Shown: positions 33,684 to 42,019 of the stretch, piece by piece
Layout: each line of letters opens with the position of its first letter
Position numbering within the stretch: the stretch's first letter is position 1
DNA from: Colias croceus
Taxonomy: Eukaryota; Arthropoda; Insecta; Lepidoptera; Pieridae
DNA: 64,000 nt
Reading direction: 5' to 3'
Assembly: GCF_905220415.1 (NCBI RefSeq)
Contig: NC_059552.1
Location: 9,439,001 to 9,503,000 of the forward strand
Position numbers and translations under genes: made by a program
The notes under the pieces: model-generated
Database searches by the model: none
The model's input: the letters and a program-made list of their open reading frames with translations, nothing else
What the model was told of the DNA's origin: nothing

Positions 33684-34160
33684 TTAAATAATATATCAAG
33701 TGACATGTATATCACCATACTTCCTCCGTTATAACTAGTAGGAATGACTCCGTTTTCTCGAGTTCCCAACTGTTTAATTACTTTGAAACTTTGACGGCTT
33801 GTCACGTAACTTACCATTTTACGTTACAAGATTTACTACAAATTCACTATCTGAGGAATTAATATTAATACGTACTAGGTTAACTTTTTTAACTGATTTG
33901 TGAAAGAAAGATAGGTATAGTTCAATGGTGAGTTTTTTAAATTTAAAAGGTTTATTCGAATTTTTTCTATTCTTTATAAATTTCAAATTCACTAAGCACG
34001 TTTTCCGACGTCCTACATAGGTACTAAACATCTTCAAAAAACTGCAGCTTTTACCACAATATCTACATAAACAACTAAAGTTTTTATAAATATAATACCG
34101 GTTTTTCAGGTCATAATGCATTTCTACATATCTTCCTAAAAAGGACAAATATTATTATTA

Positions 34161-34440
34161 TGTGTATCTCAATCCATAATACTCGGGTACCACCAGAAGG
34201 ACGGTACCCGGTCCTTTGGAAGGCTTACGTGGGGACACGGATCCAACACGCAGAGGCCCTTTAGAGAACTTTACTGTGTTGTGGGACACCAGCCGCAGCC
34301 TGCCCATGACTGCACTATAGAGATACAGTCCTAGGCAGTCCGCGGCCGATGTAGGACTATTTTGGAATATGGATAAACAAACTAAACTGGGCTATGGAGT
34401 GGGATGTTAAATGGGCCGGTATTTGGGGACTATTGGAAAC
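34161..34440 (+). mobile_element. Family Y ATT-flanked element, short copy
   Basis: Flanked by ATT repeats on both sides (34150-34160 and 34441-34453). It opens with a perfect 8-bp stem (CGGGTACC ... GGTACCCG) and shares 'ggaaggcttacgtggggaca' and 'ctgcactatagagatacag' with 45296. It ends at 'ggaaact', whereas the longer copy continues for another 500 bases. Confidence 0.75.
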
Positions 34441-34603
34441 TATTATTATTATTTCCCGACTAAAATATACACGATTTGCGAAGGTTCTCAGCTTCACTCA
34501 CGTTAACGTAGTATAGTTATTTATATGTATCCCGGAATTGTAGCAAAGATATATTGGAATCTGTCATTGGGTTTCCCTGTGACACATTTTGATTGCGGTT
34601 TCG

Positions 34604-34640
34604 TAACTAGCCGCACGACCCGGCTCCGCTCGTTTTTAAG
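34604..34640 (-). repeat. Helitron-type 3' end remnant
   Basis: 'actagccgcacgacccggct' and 'ccgctcg', resembling a diverged Helitron 3' terminus. Confidence 0.4.
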
Positions 34641-34644
34641 CAGA

Positions 34645-34699
34645 TAATAAGGAAGTATTTCATACTCTCTACCAGAAAGTATGAAATACTTCCTTATTA
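34645..34699. repeat. Perfect 22-bp palindrome
   Basis: Arms 34645-34666 and 34678-34699 are exact complements (core GGAAGTATTTCATACT), with an 11-base loop CTCTACCAGAA. Confidence 0.9.
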
Positions 34700-34945
34700 C
34701 TTAAAAATTCTATTGTGTATAGCTTAAGTCTATAGCTAGTAAAAAAATAATTTGGATGAAAGCTGTCAAATTATTTTCAATAAAACATGAGCTAGAATTG
34801 TGTTCTGATATTTTTTAAATATTCATGTCTATACATATAATAAAATCGTAGGAAAGTCAAAACTGTACATTGAATATTTTTTTAAAAGAATACCTGGGCC
34901 GTGATCTATAATCGATATAGAAGCCAAAAACATAGTTTTTAGAAT

Positions 34946-34998
34946 TTTTGTCTGTTTGTCTGTTTGTCTGTTTGTCTGTTTGTCTGTTTGTCTGTATG
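34946..34998. repeat. 8-bp tandem repeat (TTTGTCTG)n
   Basis: Six or seven units near the 5' end of the Helitron; the inverted copy at 51084-51150 carries the complementary array. Confidence 0.9.
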
Positions 34999-35299
34999 TT
35001 TGTCCGAGCTAATCTCGAAAAGTACTGCATAGATTTACTTCAAATTTTGCATGAATATTACTAACAGGACGGGTGAGGCTATAGGCTACATATTATTAAG
35101 CTATCACCTACGGGGGAGGAGCTGTGAACCTTTATTTTTCTTACGTATTCCGTGTATTACGACAGCGTACAATCTAAAGACTCATGTTTAAATGTTGGTT
35201 TCGAGTAAGCCATGCTATTATCTAGCTTTACAAAATAAAAACTATGTCATTTACGTAATTTGGGCAGAGAAACAGTTTAATGAATTTAGTAGTATAAAG

Positions 35300-35546
35300 A
35301 CAAATTAGAAACAGCGCCATCTATTAAATGTTATAAAAATCAAATCAATTTACACGTTAACTATTGGAAATTAATAATCAAATGACGCATATATAAATGT
35401 TGTTTGACAATATCTAGATTGACACTATAAAAAATTATGCCACTTAAGTAACTTGGGAAGAGAAACATAGCTTATGTAAGTTGTATAATGTTAATTTTGT
35501 AACAGCGCCATCTATGAGATTTCGTAAAAATCAAATCAATTTACAT
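35300..35546 (+). repeat. Internal duplication within the Helitron
   Basis: 'aacagcgccatctat' followed by 'aaaaatcaaatcaatttaca' occurs at about 35311-35355 and again at about 35501-35547. The related element at 50760 keeps one copy ('atagatggcgccgtt'). Confidence 0.75.
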
Positions 35547-35829
35547 GTTAACACTACTGAACACAATGTTAAAAATTAATAATTTAAATATACTTAATTA
35601 TGTTATTTATTTATTTAACTCTTTAACCCATATCTTCCGTTCCCTATAAGATATATTTCGTGTAAATAATAAACTACATTTTTTAAAGTGAGGGTAGATG
35701 TTTATTATTTTAAGTAAAAATAGACACCATTATCTACAGTTAATCTAATGATTGTGTTCCAAAGAGTATAATAATATATTGTTGTGTTCATTAGTTACAA
35801 TTTTAAAAATCTTCGTGTTTTATAAATTT

Positions 35830-36025
35830 ACTAGCTTACCGCCCGCGGCTTCGTCCGCTTTGTCTAAAACCTAATAAATTATGTACTAAAACCTTCCTCT
35901 TGAATTAGTCTATCTATTAAAAAAACCGCATCAAAATCTGTTGCGAAGTTTAAAGATTTAAGCATACAAAGGGACATAGGGACATAGGGACACAGAAAGC
36001 GACTTTTTTATACTATGTAGTGATA
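35830..36025 (-). repeat. Family HC nested in the Helitron
   Basis: Complete reverse HC ('actagcttaccgcccgcggc' to 'tactatgtagtgat'). It is absent from the inverted Helitron copy, so it arrived after the two separated. Confidence 0.85.
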
Positions 36026-36116
36026 TTTATAAAGCAATTGAATGCCATAAAACCAAAAATATCAAATGCAATCTTCGTGTTTTGTGAATTTTCACCATCA
36101 TGCGTTCCCACAAAAG

Positions 36117-36277
36117 GTAAGTTGTTGTTGTTTGTTGGTAAGTTGTTAAATGAAATGAAATGAATGATTCTTTTATTATTTTGAGGTGCATTGGGAACAG
36201 AAGTTTTTGATAAAATTTTATTTGTAAGTAGCTTTTTTTATAGATTTACAGTTAACTTTTGATTTTTTTATTTACAG
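36117..36277 (+). other. Intron-like segment in the Helitron
   Basis: 'cacaaaag' GTAAGTTG at the left and 'tttttatttacag' at the right form good splice sites. The inverted copy has the same sites at 50469 and 50252 in reverse, with a different internal length. Frames after the acceptor share short words in both copies (for example NVQR, SLE, IFQE, GQPTTYQ) but are broken. Confidence 0.5.
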
Positions 36278-36622
36278 ATTTAATGCTAATAAAATTATAT
36301 CGCCTTTGGAAGACGATTTCTGCTGATATTTTTACTACACCACTTGAAAATTGATGATTTGATGATAAAGACAGTAGCAGCGAGGATTAAGTGGAAATTA
36401 GTAATCATCCGCTTCGTCAATTTTTGACTGAAGTTAATGTCCAACGTCCAATGGTTCAATCATTGGAAGTATCTCGGGAAATTTTGGAGGATATTTTTCA
36501 GGAAGGAGAGGAGGGGCAGCCAACCACATATCAAACTACTACGTTTTAGTACCGAAAAAAATGTTATTGCCAAATGAAACGTAAATTTTGCACTCACAAC
36601 TTTACAAGTAATGTTTTAAGTT

Positions 36623-36678
36623 ATCAGATAACCGCAAAGTCAAAATTTTATTTTTTTTTGACTTTGCGGTTATCTGAT
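36623..36678. repeat. Perfect 23-bp palindrome
   Basis: Arms 36623-36645 and 36656-36678 are exact complements (ATCAGATAACCGCAAAGTCA and the inverse) around a 10-base AT loop. It is not present at the matching place in the inverted Helitron copy ('actcacaactta'). Confidence 0.9.
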
Positions 36679-36689
36679 TATAATATTTA

Positions 36690-37560
36690 TCGTTATGGCT
36701 ATCGACGTACCGACCGTACTGGGATCAGAGTAGGTACATGATATACAGTTCATAATCCAGGATTGCTTAGAGCATTTTCACACTGAAAAAGATGTTTTCT
36801 TTGAATCGTAGTTGCTTCATTTATTTATTTTTAATCATTTTACATAATATGTTTTATATTTTATAAATATATCATTTTCATTATTTAAGTAGATAAAATA
36901 AATTATGTAACGGTTTTATAAGAAAACACATTATATTTGTTAGGCGACGGTGATTTCTTCCAGGCAAAAGATATTCATCAGCTCAATAAAATTGAACAGT
37001 ATGTTGTTAGAAACAGTATGTTCTTTAGATTCACAATTGTAATGAGCATTTCCGCATGCAAGTTGTATTGTAGTTTAGATATATCATAGTTTTTACATAT
37101 TAAAGTTCCGACAAAACCCTCAAATTTTTTAGTAGAGTTGAGCAAGATAATTTGAAAAATGTGCCGTGTTAAGTATTATAGAAAAGGTTAGTACGTTGGT
37201 AATTATTATTTCTTCTTCATTTACATGTTGTTAGTAAAAATAAACTTTAACTTACAGTCAAAGTAGTCAAAGTATATTTTAACTAATACTACTTAATATC
37301 TATTATACTTATGTTCAGTATTTATCTGTATTATTATTTCTTGACAATTAATATATTTTCATGTCGTATACCAAATTATAAACATAAGTTTAATGTGTAA
37401 TTAGCTGGATTTATTTTTACACACTCACAGACTTATATTTTATGTTAAATGATAAAAGAGTGTTAATATGTAGTGTAAATCATAATACATTTTTTCACAA
37501 TTAAAAACTTTACTTACTCAATATGAAGACCGTTTGACAAATGATAGGGTGCATCATAAT
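36690..37560. other. Helitron interior, nothing coding recognised
   Basis: AT-rich, many stops on both strands. Confidence 0.5.
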
Positions 37561-37574
37561 AAGATGAACATGAG

Positions 37575-38215
37575 CATAAGCAATGACTAGAGTAGGGACG
37601 CGAATATTACAATTATATGAGACAAGAACGATTAATAAGTTTGTTTAATGAAAGATTAAGAATTGAAACTATTCGGTCTCTGGAAACGTACGAATAGCGA
37701 GAGGCCCGTCTTACTGCAGACAGATTTCGTCATAGTCTTAATGTCTTGAGGTAAACAATCTACGAATTCGGTGGTGTGGTCTGACAAATATAAAAGTGGG
37801 TTTGCTTATAACCTCACAATTGATTACAGATCATCTTCTGTATAGGCGATATTAACGTAGTATGTTCTTTTTGTAATGCTTTAAAGTGTAGTAAGGCGAG
37901 TCGGCTTTCGTTTGAAGATACACCGGAACCTTTGAAATCACTACTTTTAGAGGAACATACTGTGCAATTAGCGTTTAGCTACTATTATGTATTCTGTGGT
38001 GCAATGTAAACTGTTATTAGACAATATTCGCTCTTATAGTAGTGCGTTTCAAATGATCCTTTGGTGCTCAATAATTATCAGAAGATCCGTTCATGCTTAC
38101 TTTTAAGATACAAGGTCAAGTTTACCATTTGATAGGATCCCTTTTGCCTGAAGGCCAACCTAAGTTTGTTTAAATATATTTTGTATTCGACTACAACGAA
38201 TAGTGGAATACAAGA
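37575..38215 (+). pseudogene. Helitron Rep protein N-terminal remnant
   Basis: Read with frameshifts, the + strand gives an arginine-rich repeat region (RLRIETIRSLETYE, then REARLTADRFRHSLNVL). A cysteine-containing segment follows (CSFCNALKCSKASRLSFED, TPEPLKSLLLEEHTVQ), then NIRSYSSAF and FKIQGQVYHLIGSLLPEGQP. This order and wording match the region before the Rep nuclease motifs in insect Helitron RepHel proteins as I know them. Several stops and at least two frameshifts interrupt it, and the HUH and helicase motifs are not seen. Confidence 0.7.
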
Positions 38216-38849
38216 AATCAATATTTCTCAAATTTAAAACTGAACTCATTTCACAATTTTAGAACAGGTAAATTCGTATGTATGCAGTTTTAAATCGACA
38301 TTAGAAGCTTTTCCTCAAGATGGTGATATCGGCACTCAGGAACTCCCTGGACGCGTATAACGCCCAGGCCACAGTATTACAATTTTTCCTACAGTAGGGC
38401 GACGAATGTATTTTCGCATAGCAACGGAGGGGAACTCGCGGGGGGTCAAGTGACGCGGGCCACGTACCACAAACATGCTTAGTTTGTGGTATCGAGCGCG
38501 AAAGATAGTCATCGTGTTTTTAGTAAAGTTACTATGTAAACTAACGTAATTTAATACTTAGGTACATATTCTATAATGGTGTGCTCAAACTGTTAAACTA
38601 CAAATTAAACTACATTTAATTTAGATTATTATTTGATACTAAGTAATGTAGAATTTAAACCACATTCATGTTTTCTTCAGATTTTAAGATTTTGTTATCA
38701 GAGTGTTCAATTTTAATGTAGTTAAATTTTATAAGAGACAATACCTAATTAAGAAAATTTTAAAATAAAGTGTCACGTATTTTTTTTAAACGACGAATGA
38801 CGAAAAACGACCTAATCGCGGACGAAGTCGCGGGCAACAGCTAGTATTA

Positions 38850-39115
38850 AATAAAACATGAAATACACTCATAATGGGACCCAATTTGGATTAGAGATAA
38901 ATTCTTTTTACTAACTTTTAATAAAATAAAATTTAATTTATTATGTTTTAATTAAAGGTTTTTGATGTAGGTTATTTATAATAATACATTTTATGTAAGT
39001 AATAGTACATATTAGTAATGGTATTTTATGTAAGCAGCTATGGTGACCTTATTTAATTATCTGTCTGTATCCACAAAGTTTATTTAATATATTATTATCT
39101 ATAATTGTATCTATC
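38850..39115. other. AT-rich stretch, nothing recognised
   Basis: No supported gene or repeat. Confidence 0.5.
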
Positions 39116-39123
39116 TTGAAAAG

Positions 39124-39381
39124 CAGCTGACAATCTGGATGTCGGAAGGGTGTCACTGAAAATCAGTGCTGAGGCATTATGCCTCAGGTATCCTGAGTGG
39201 CATCCTTTTTTGGCGCACGCAACCACACATTAATTTGATGGTTTTATTATTATTTTATTTTACTTTATTGTTTTCTTTTTTTTTTCTTTAAATATTCCTC
39301 ATACTCATTTGTAATGTTTATTGTTGTGTGCTTGTGTGTGTAGAAATAAATGCTTTCTTTCTTTCTTTCTTTCTTTCTAAA
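39124..39381 (+). mobile_element. Non-LTR 3' UTR fragment with two stem-loops and (CTTT)n tail
   Basis: Contains CACTGAAAATCAGTG (39154-39168), directly followed by a second perfect stem CTGAGGC/GCCTCAG (39169-39187). An AT-rich UTR and 'gtgtgtgtagaaataaatgc' lead into CTTT repeats. The first stem-loop is identical to one in the 3' UTR of the CR1-like element at 45083-45097. 5'-truncated; no coding sequence. Confidence 0.7.
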
Positions 39382-39970
39382 ATATAAAGGTTTCCTTATC
39401 TAAAGAACATAATCATTTTACCAGTAGCCTTTTCGTTCCAATTCTAATATAGGTACATTGGCTTTTGAATAAATTGTATTGCGCCGGATTTTCGAAGTAA
39501 GTTCATACAACGTTTGAATGGTCTGGTGTGTGTAACATAGAAACATGGAAAGATTAAATTTCTTTCATGATAATATAGTTAACTGGGTTATGCAGCTTTC
39601 AATTTGGTATCGATTTTTATATTATTCAGGTACTTTTATAGTAATAGTTACTGTTAAGAATTTTGTGGTGTTAGTGTCTCGCAGAACGAAGAATGCTTTA
39701 AAACTATTTAACATCTGTTATTTAATATTATATAAGTAATGTAATTATAACGAATAAACTTAATTATGAATTACATAAACAAAGTCTTAAAAATTATTTG
39801 TAACACTTCTATCGCTATTTCTTTTTTAATTCTTGCCCTTTTTTACGTCTTTCCTAATAAACGTTAATAATTTAACGAGATATGGTTCTAAATAAATATC
39901 ACGTTGATAAATTGAAATACTACATTCTGTACCATCTAATAATCCCTTCTACGCTGGATCACAACTTTTG

Positions 39971-40162
39971 TAATCACTACATAGTATAAAACAAAGTCGC
40001 TTTCTCTGTCCCTATGTCCCTTTGTATGCTTAAATCTTTAAAACTACGCAACGGATTGATGCGGTTTTTTTTAAATAGAGTGATTCAAGAGGAAGGTTTT
40101 AGTATACCTATAATTTATTAGGTTTTAGACAAAGCGGGTGAAGCCGCGGGCGGTAAGCTAGT
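39971..40162 (+). repeat. Helitron-like family HC, complete
   Basis: 'aatcactacatagtataaaa' through 'gtccctatgtccctttgtat' to the hairpin and 'ggtaagctag' before T. Confidence 0.85.
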
Positions 40163-40164
40163 TT

Positions 40165-40540
40165 ATTCATAATTAAATTAATCCAATGAATATCGTTATA
40201 ACAACTCAAATATTTCAAAACTTCTCTAATTCGTCTCTGATGAATGTATCTTTAACATTTACTTACATAAAAGGTACTTGTTACTCGCTGTTCGTAGAAA
40301 TTTGCTTGAGTCTTTGAAATAAAAGGTTAGTTAAAGAACCATTTAAATGTTATGATGAATGTCTCAAAACTTTGCCAAATAAATTCGTTGAGCTGCTTGC
40401 GTTTATTTTATTCTAGCTTTTATATCAATACTAAATGCAAATTGCTACAACTTGTTGTAATCTTATTATTACAATTAATTAGCTTATAAGACAAACAGAC
40501 GCGAAAACTTTCATTCCCTTCAATAATTATAGTTTTATTT
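40165..40540. other. AT-rich stretch, nothing recognised
   Basis: No supported gene or repeat. Confidence 0.5.
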
Positions 40541-40544
40541 AGCG

Positions 40545-40608
40545 TGGTCACACTCGCTACGAAGTGTGCAAAACTGGCTAATAATAAAATGAATAAATCG
40601 TGTAAAGT
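40545..40608 (+). repeat. Family J fragment
   Basis: 'gcgtggtcacactcgctacg', 'aagtgtgcaaaactgg' and 'aatgaataaatcgtg', as at 11038-11110. Confidence 0.65.
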
Positions 40609-40731
40609 TCATAATTTCAAAATGTATTATGTAATTATACTCTCGTAAAATCAAACAAGAGTTCAATTTATTTTTTATATAAAACTTAATAGTTTTAGTT
40701 TACTTTTCCTCGATATTTATAAACTTAAACT

Positions 40732-40815
40732 CAAACATTTAATTATTCAATTAGACTTCTTCTAGAAGCATTTTTTAATCGTTATTACATATTTATAACA
40801 TTTACCATAGAGTTT
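40732..40815 (+). repeat. Family X repeat, fragment
   Basis: 'ctcaaacatttaattattca', 'attagacttcttctagaagc', 'attacatatttataacattt'. A longer copy is at 58530-58665, same orientation. Confidence 0.7.
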
Positions 40816-40853
40816 AAGTTTGTTCTGTAGTACATTCTTATGTATTATATTAT

Positions 40854-40855
40854 GA

Positions 40856-40887
<32 letters not shown>

Positions 40888-40918
40888 AATCATTTATTTC
40901 AACACACACAACTCACAA
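40854..40918 (-). repeat. Retroposon tail with (GAAA)n
   Basis: (GAAA)n followed by 'tcatttatttcaacacacac' is the reverse of the tails at 24117 and 39335, i.e. the 3' end of a minus-strand non-LTR copy. It lies 52 bases before the first GPCR exon and so belongs to the preceding intron. Confidence 0.7.
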
Positions 40919-40970
40919 GTATTATGATATATTATGCTATCAATTTTATAATTGTTTTTGCTTGTTTCAG

Positions 40971-41092
40971 ATCGGTTGGAAGTACACAAATGCGTGGTTG
41001 GCGGGGAACATGATGTGTAAAGTGCTTCTTGTGATGAGAGCTTTCGGCCTCTACCTGTCGTCAAACGTGCTTGTTTGTATTTCTTTGGACAG
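40971..41092 (+). CDS. GPCR exon: extracellular loop 1 and TM3 (AKH/corazonin/ACP-receptor-like)
   Basis: The exon is bordered by 'ttgtttcag' on the left and a GTTAGT donor on the right, phase 0 in and phase 2 out. It encodes IGWKYTNAWLAGNMMCKVLL and continues to FGLYLSSNVLVCISLD, with the first two bases of the DRY arginine codon. The cysteine in NMMCK is the expected TM3 disulfide partner of the extracellular loop 2 cysteine, and LYLSSNVLVCISLDR is a typical TM3 end of GnRH-superfamily receptors (insect AKH, corazonin and ACP receptors). There are no stops or frameshifts. The IGW start implies a preceding exon ending just after TM2, which I did not find in the 41 kb upstream. The frame that runs on past 41092 is intron. 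Choice between corazonin, AKH and ACP receptor needs the missing exons. Confidence 0.85.
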
Positions 41093-41248
41093 GTTAGTTT
41101 TTTATACTTATGATAAACAAGCTGCTACAACAGACGTTGTTCGGTCCTCTTTTCCATAAAGTAATATTTTTTAAGTCTTTGCCTTCCCAAATTGGTCAAG
41201 TATCGAGTCAAAAGGTAGAATACATTGGTGATTCCTTTTTATTTATTT

Positions 41249-41421
41249 ACTAGCTTACCACCCGCGGCTTCGCCCACTTTATTATATACTAAAACCTTCC
41301 TCTTGAGTCACTCTATCTATTAAATAAAAAGCATCAAAGTCCGTTGCGTAGTTTGAAAGATTTAAGCATACAAAGGGACATAGGGACAGAGAAAGTGACT
41401 TTGTTTTATACTATGTAGTGA
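41249..41421 (-). repeat. Helitron-like family HC (intronic)
   Basis: 'actagcttaccacccgcggc' to 'atactatgtagtgat', with a short deletion after 'cgcccacttta'. Confidence 0.85.
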
Positions 41422-41531
41422 TACAAAAGACTACTTCCTAGTTCCTACGTAACTTTAACCTAATTTTCTTTATTTTTTTAATTTTGGAAAACTTTAAACA
41501 ATACAATTTTATTGTTTACAAAACCTACACA

Positions 41532-41755
41532 ATCCATACTAATATTACAAATGCGAAAGTAACTCTGTCTGTCTGTCTGTCTGTTACTCAATCACGCCTT
41601 AACTACTGAACCAATTTGCATGAAATTTGGTATAGAGATATTTTGATACCCGAGAAAGGACATAGGATAGGTTTTATCCCGGAAATCCCACGGGAACGGG
41701 AACTATGCGGGTTTTTCTTTGACTGCGCGGGCGATGCCGCGGGTGGAAAGCTAGT
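41532..41755 (+). repeat. Lep1-type Helitron-like element, complete (intronic)
   Basis: TCCATACTAATATTACAAAT after an A, to 'ggtggaaagctag' before a T, with a (CTGT)n run near the 5' end. All blocks present; the best-preserved copy. Confidence 0.9.
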
Positions 41756-42019
41756 TACACATAAACAAGAGAATATTTACAAAACTACAAAAGGGTCGAC
41801 ATCGGTGTCTTATGGGAGTTAACCCAAAATAGTTGTCGGTCTGACTGTGTAATATTGGAGAATATATTAGATATAAAATAATTTCCATAATATTTATATT
41901 CTATGTATGTATTACTGTATACTTATATTATCATCCTAATATATATATAGTATATTTACTTATTATTCTATACACCTACCCTATTTTATTTTTATTCTTT
42001 TCTCATTTAAAGATAATAA

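Larger units (their letters stand above)
34828..38844 (+). mobile_element. Decayed Helitron, about 4 kb, with Rep-like remnants
   Basis: Starts TCTATACATATAATAAAATC and ends 'tcgcgggcaacagctag' followed by T, as Helitrons do (5'-TC ... hairpin CTAG-3'). Inside: an eight-base (TGTCTGTT) array, a short duplicated 'aacagcgccatctat' unit, a nested HC copy (35830-36025), an intron-like segment (36117-36277) and broken Rep-like coding sequence (about 37575-38215). The helicase half was not seen, so about half of the expected protein is deleted. An inverted relative is at 49850-51281. The left neighbour base is G rather than A, so the 5' border is slightly uncertain. Confidence 0.7.

Noticed and set aside
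39545..39739. 64-codon hydrophobic frame upstream of the GPCR exons, considered as a TM1 exon
   Set aside because: No N-V-L type TM1 motif, no convincing splice donor in phase 0, AT-rich codon use unlike the three GC-richer exons.
41093..41159. Extension of the first GPCR exon to the end of its open frame
   Set aside because: The GTTAGT donor at 41093 and the in-phase match to 55646 show that this part is intron.
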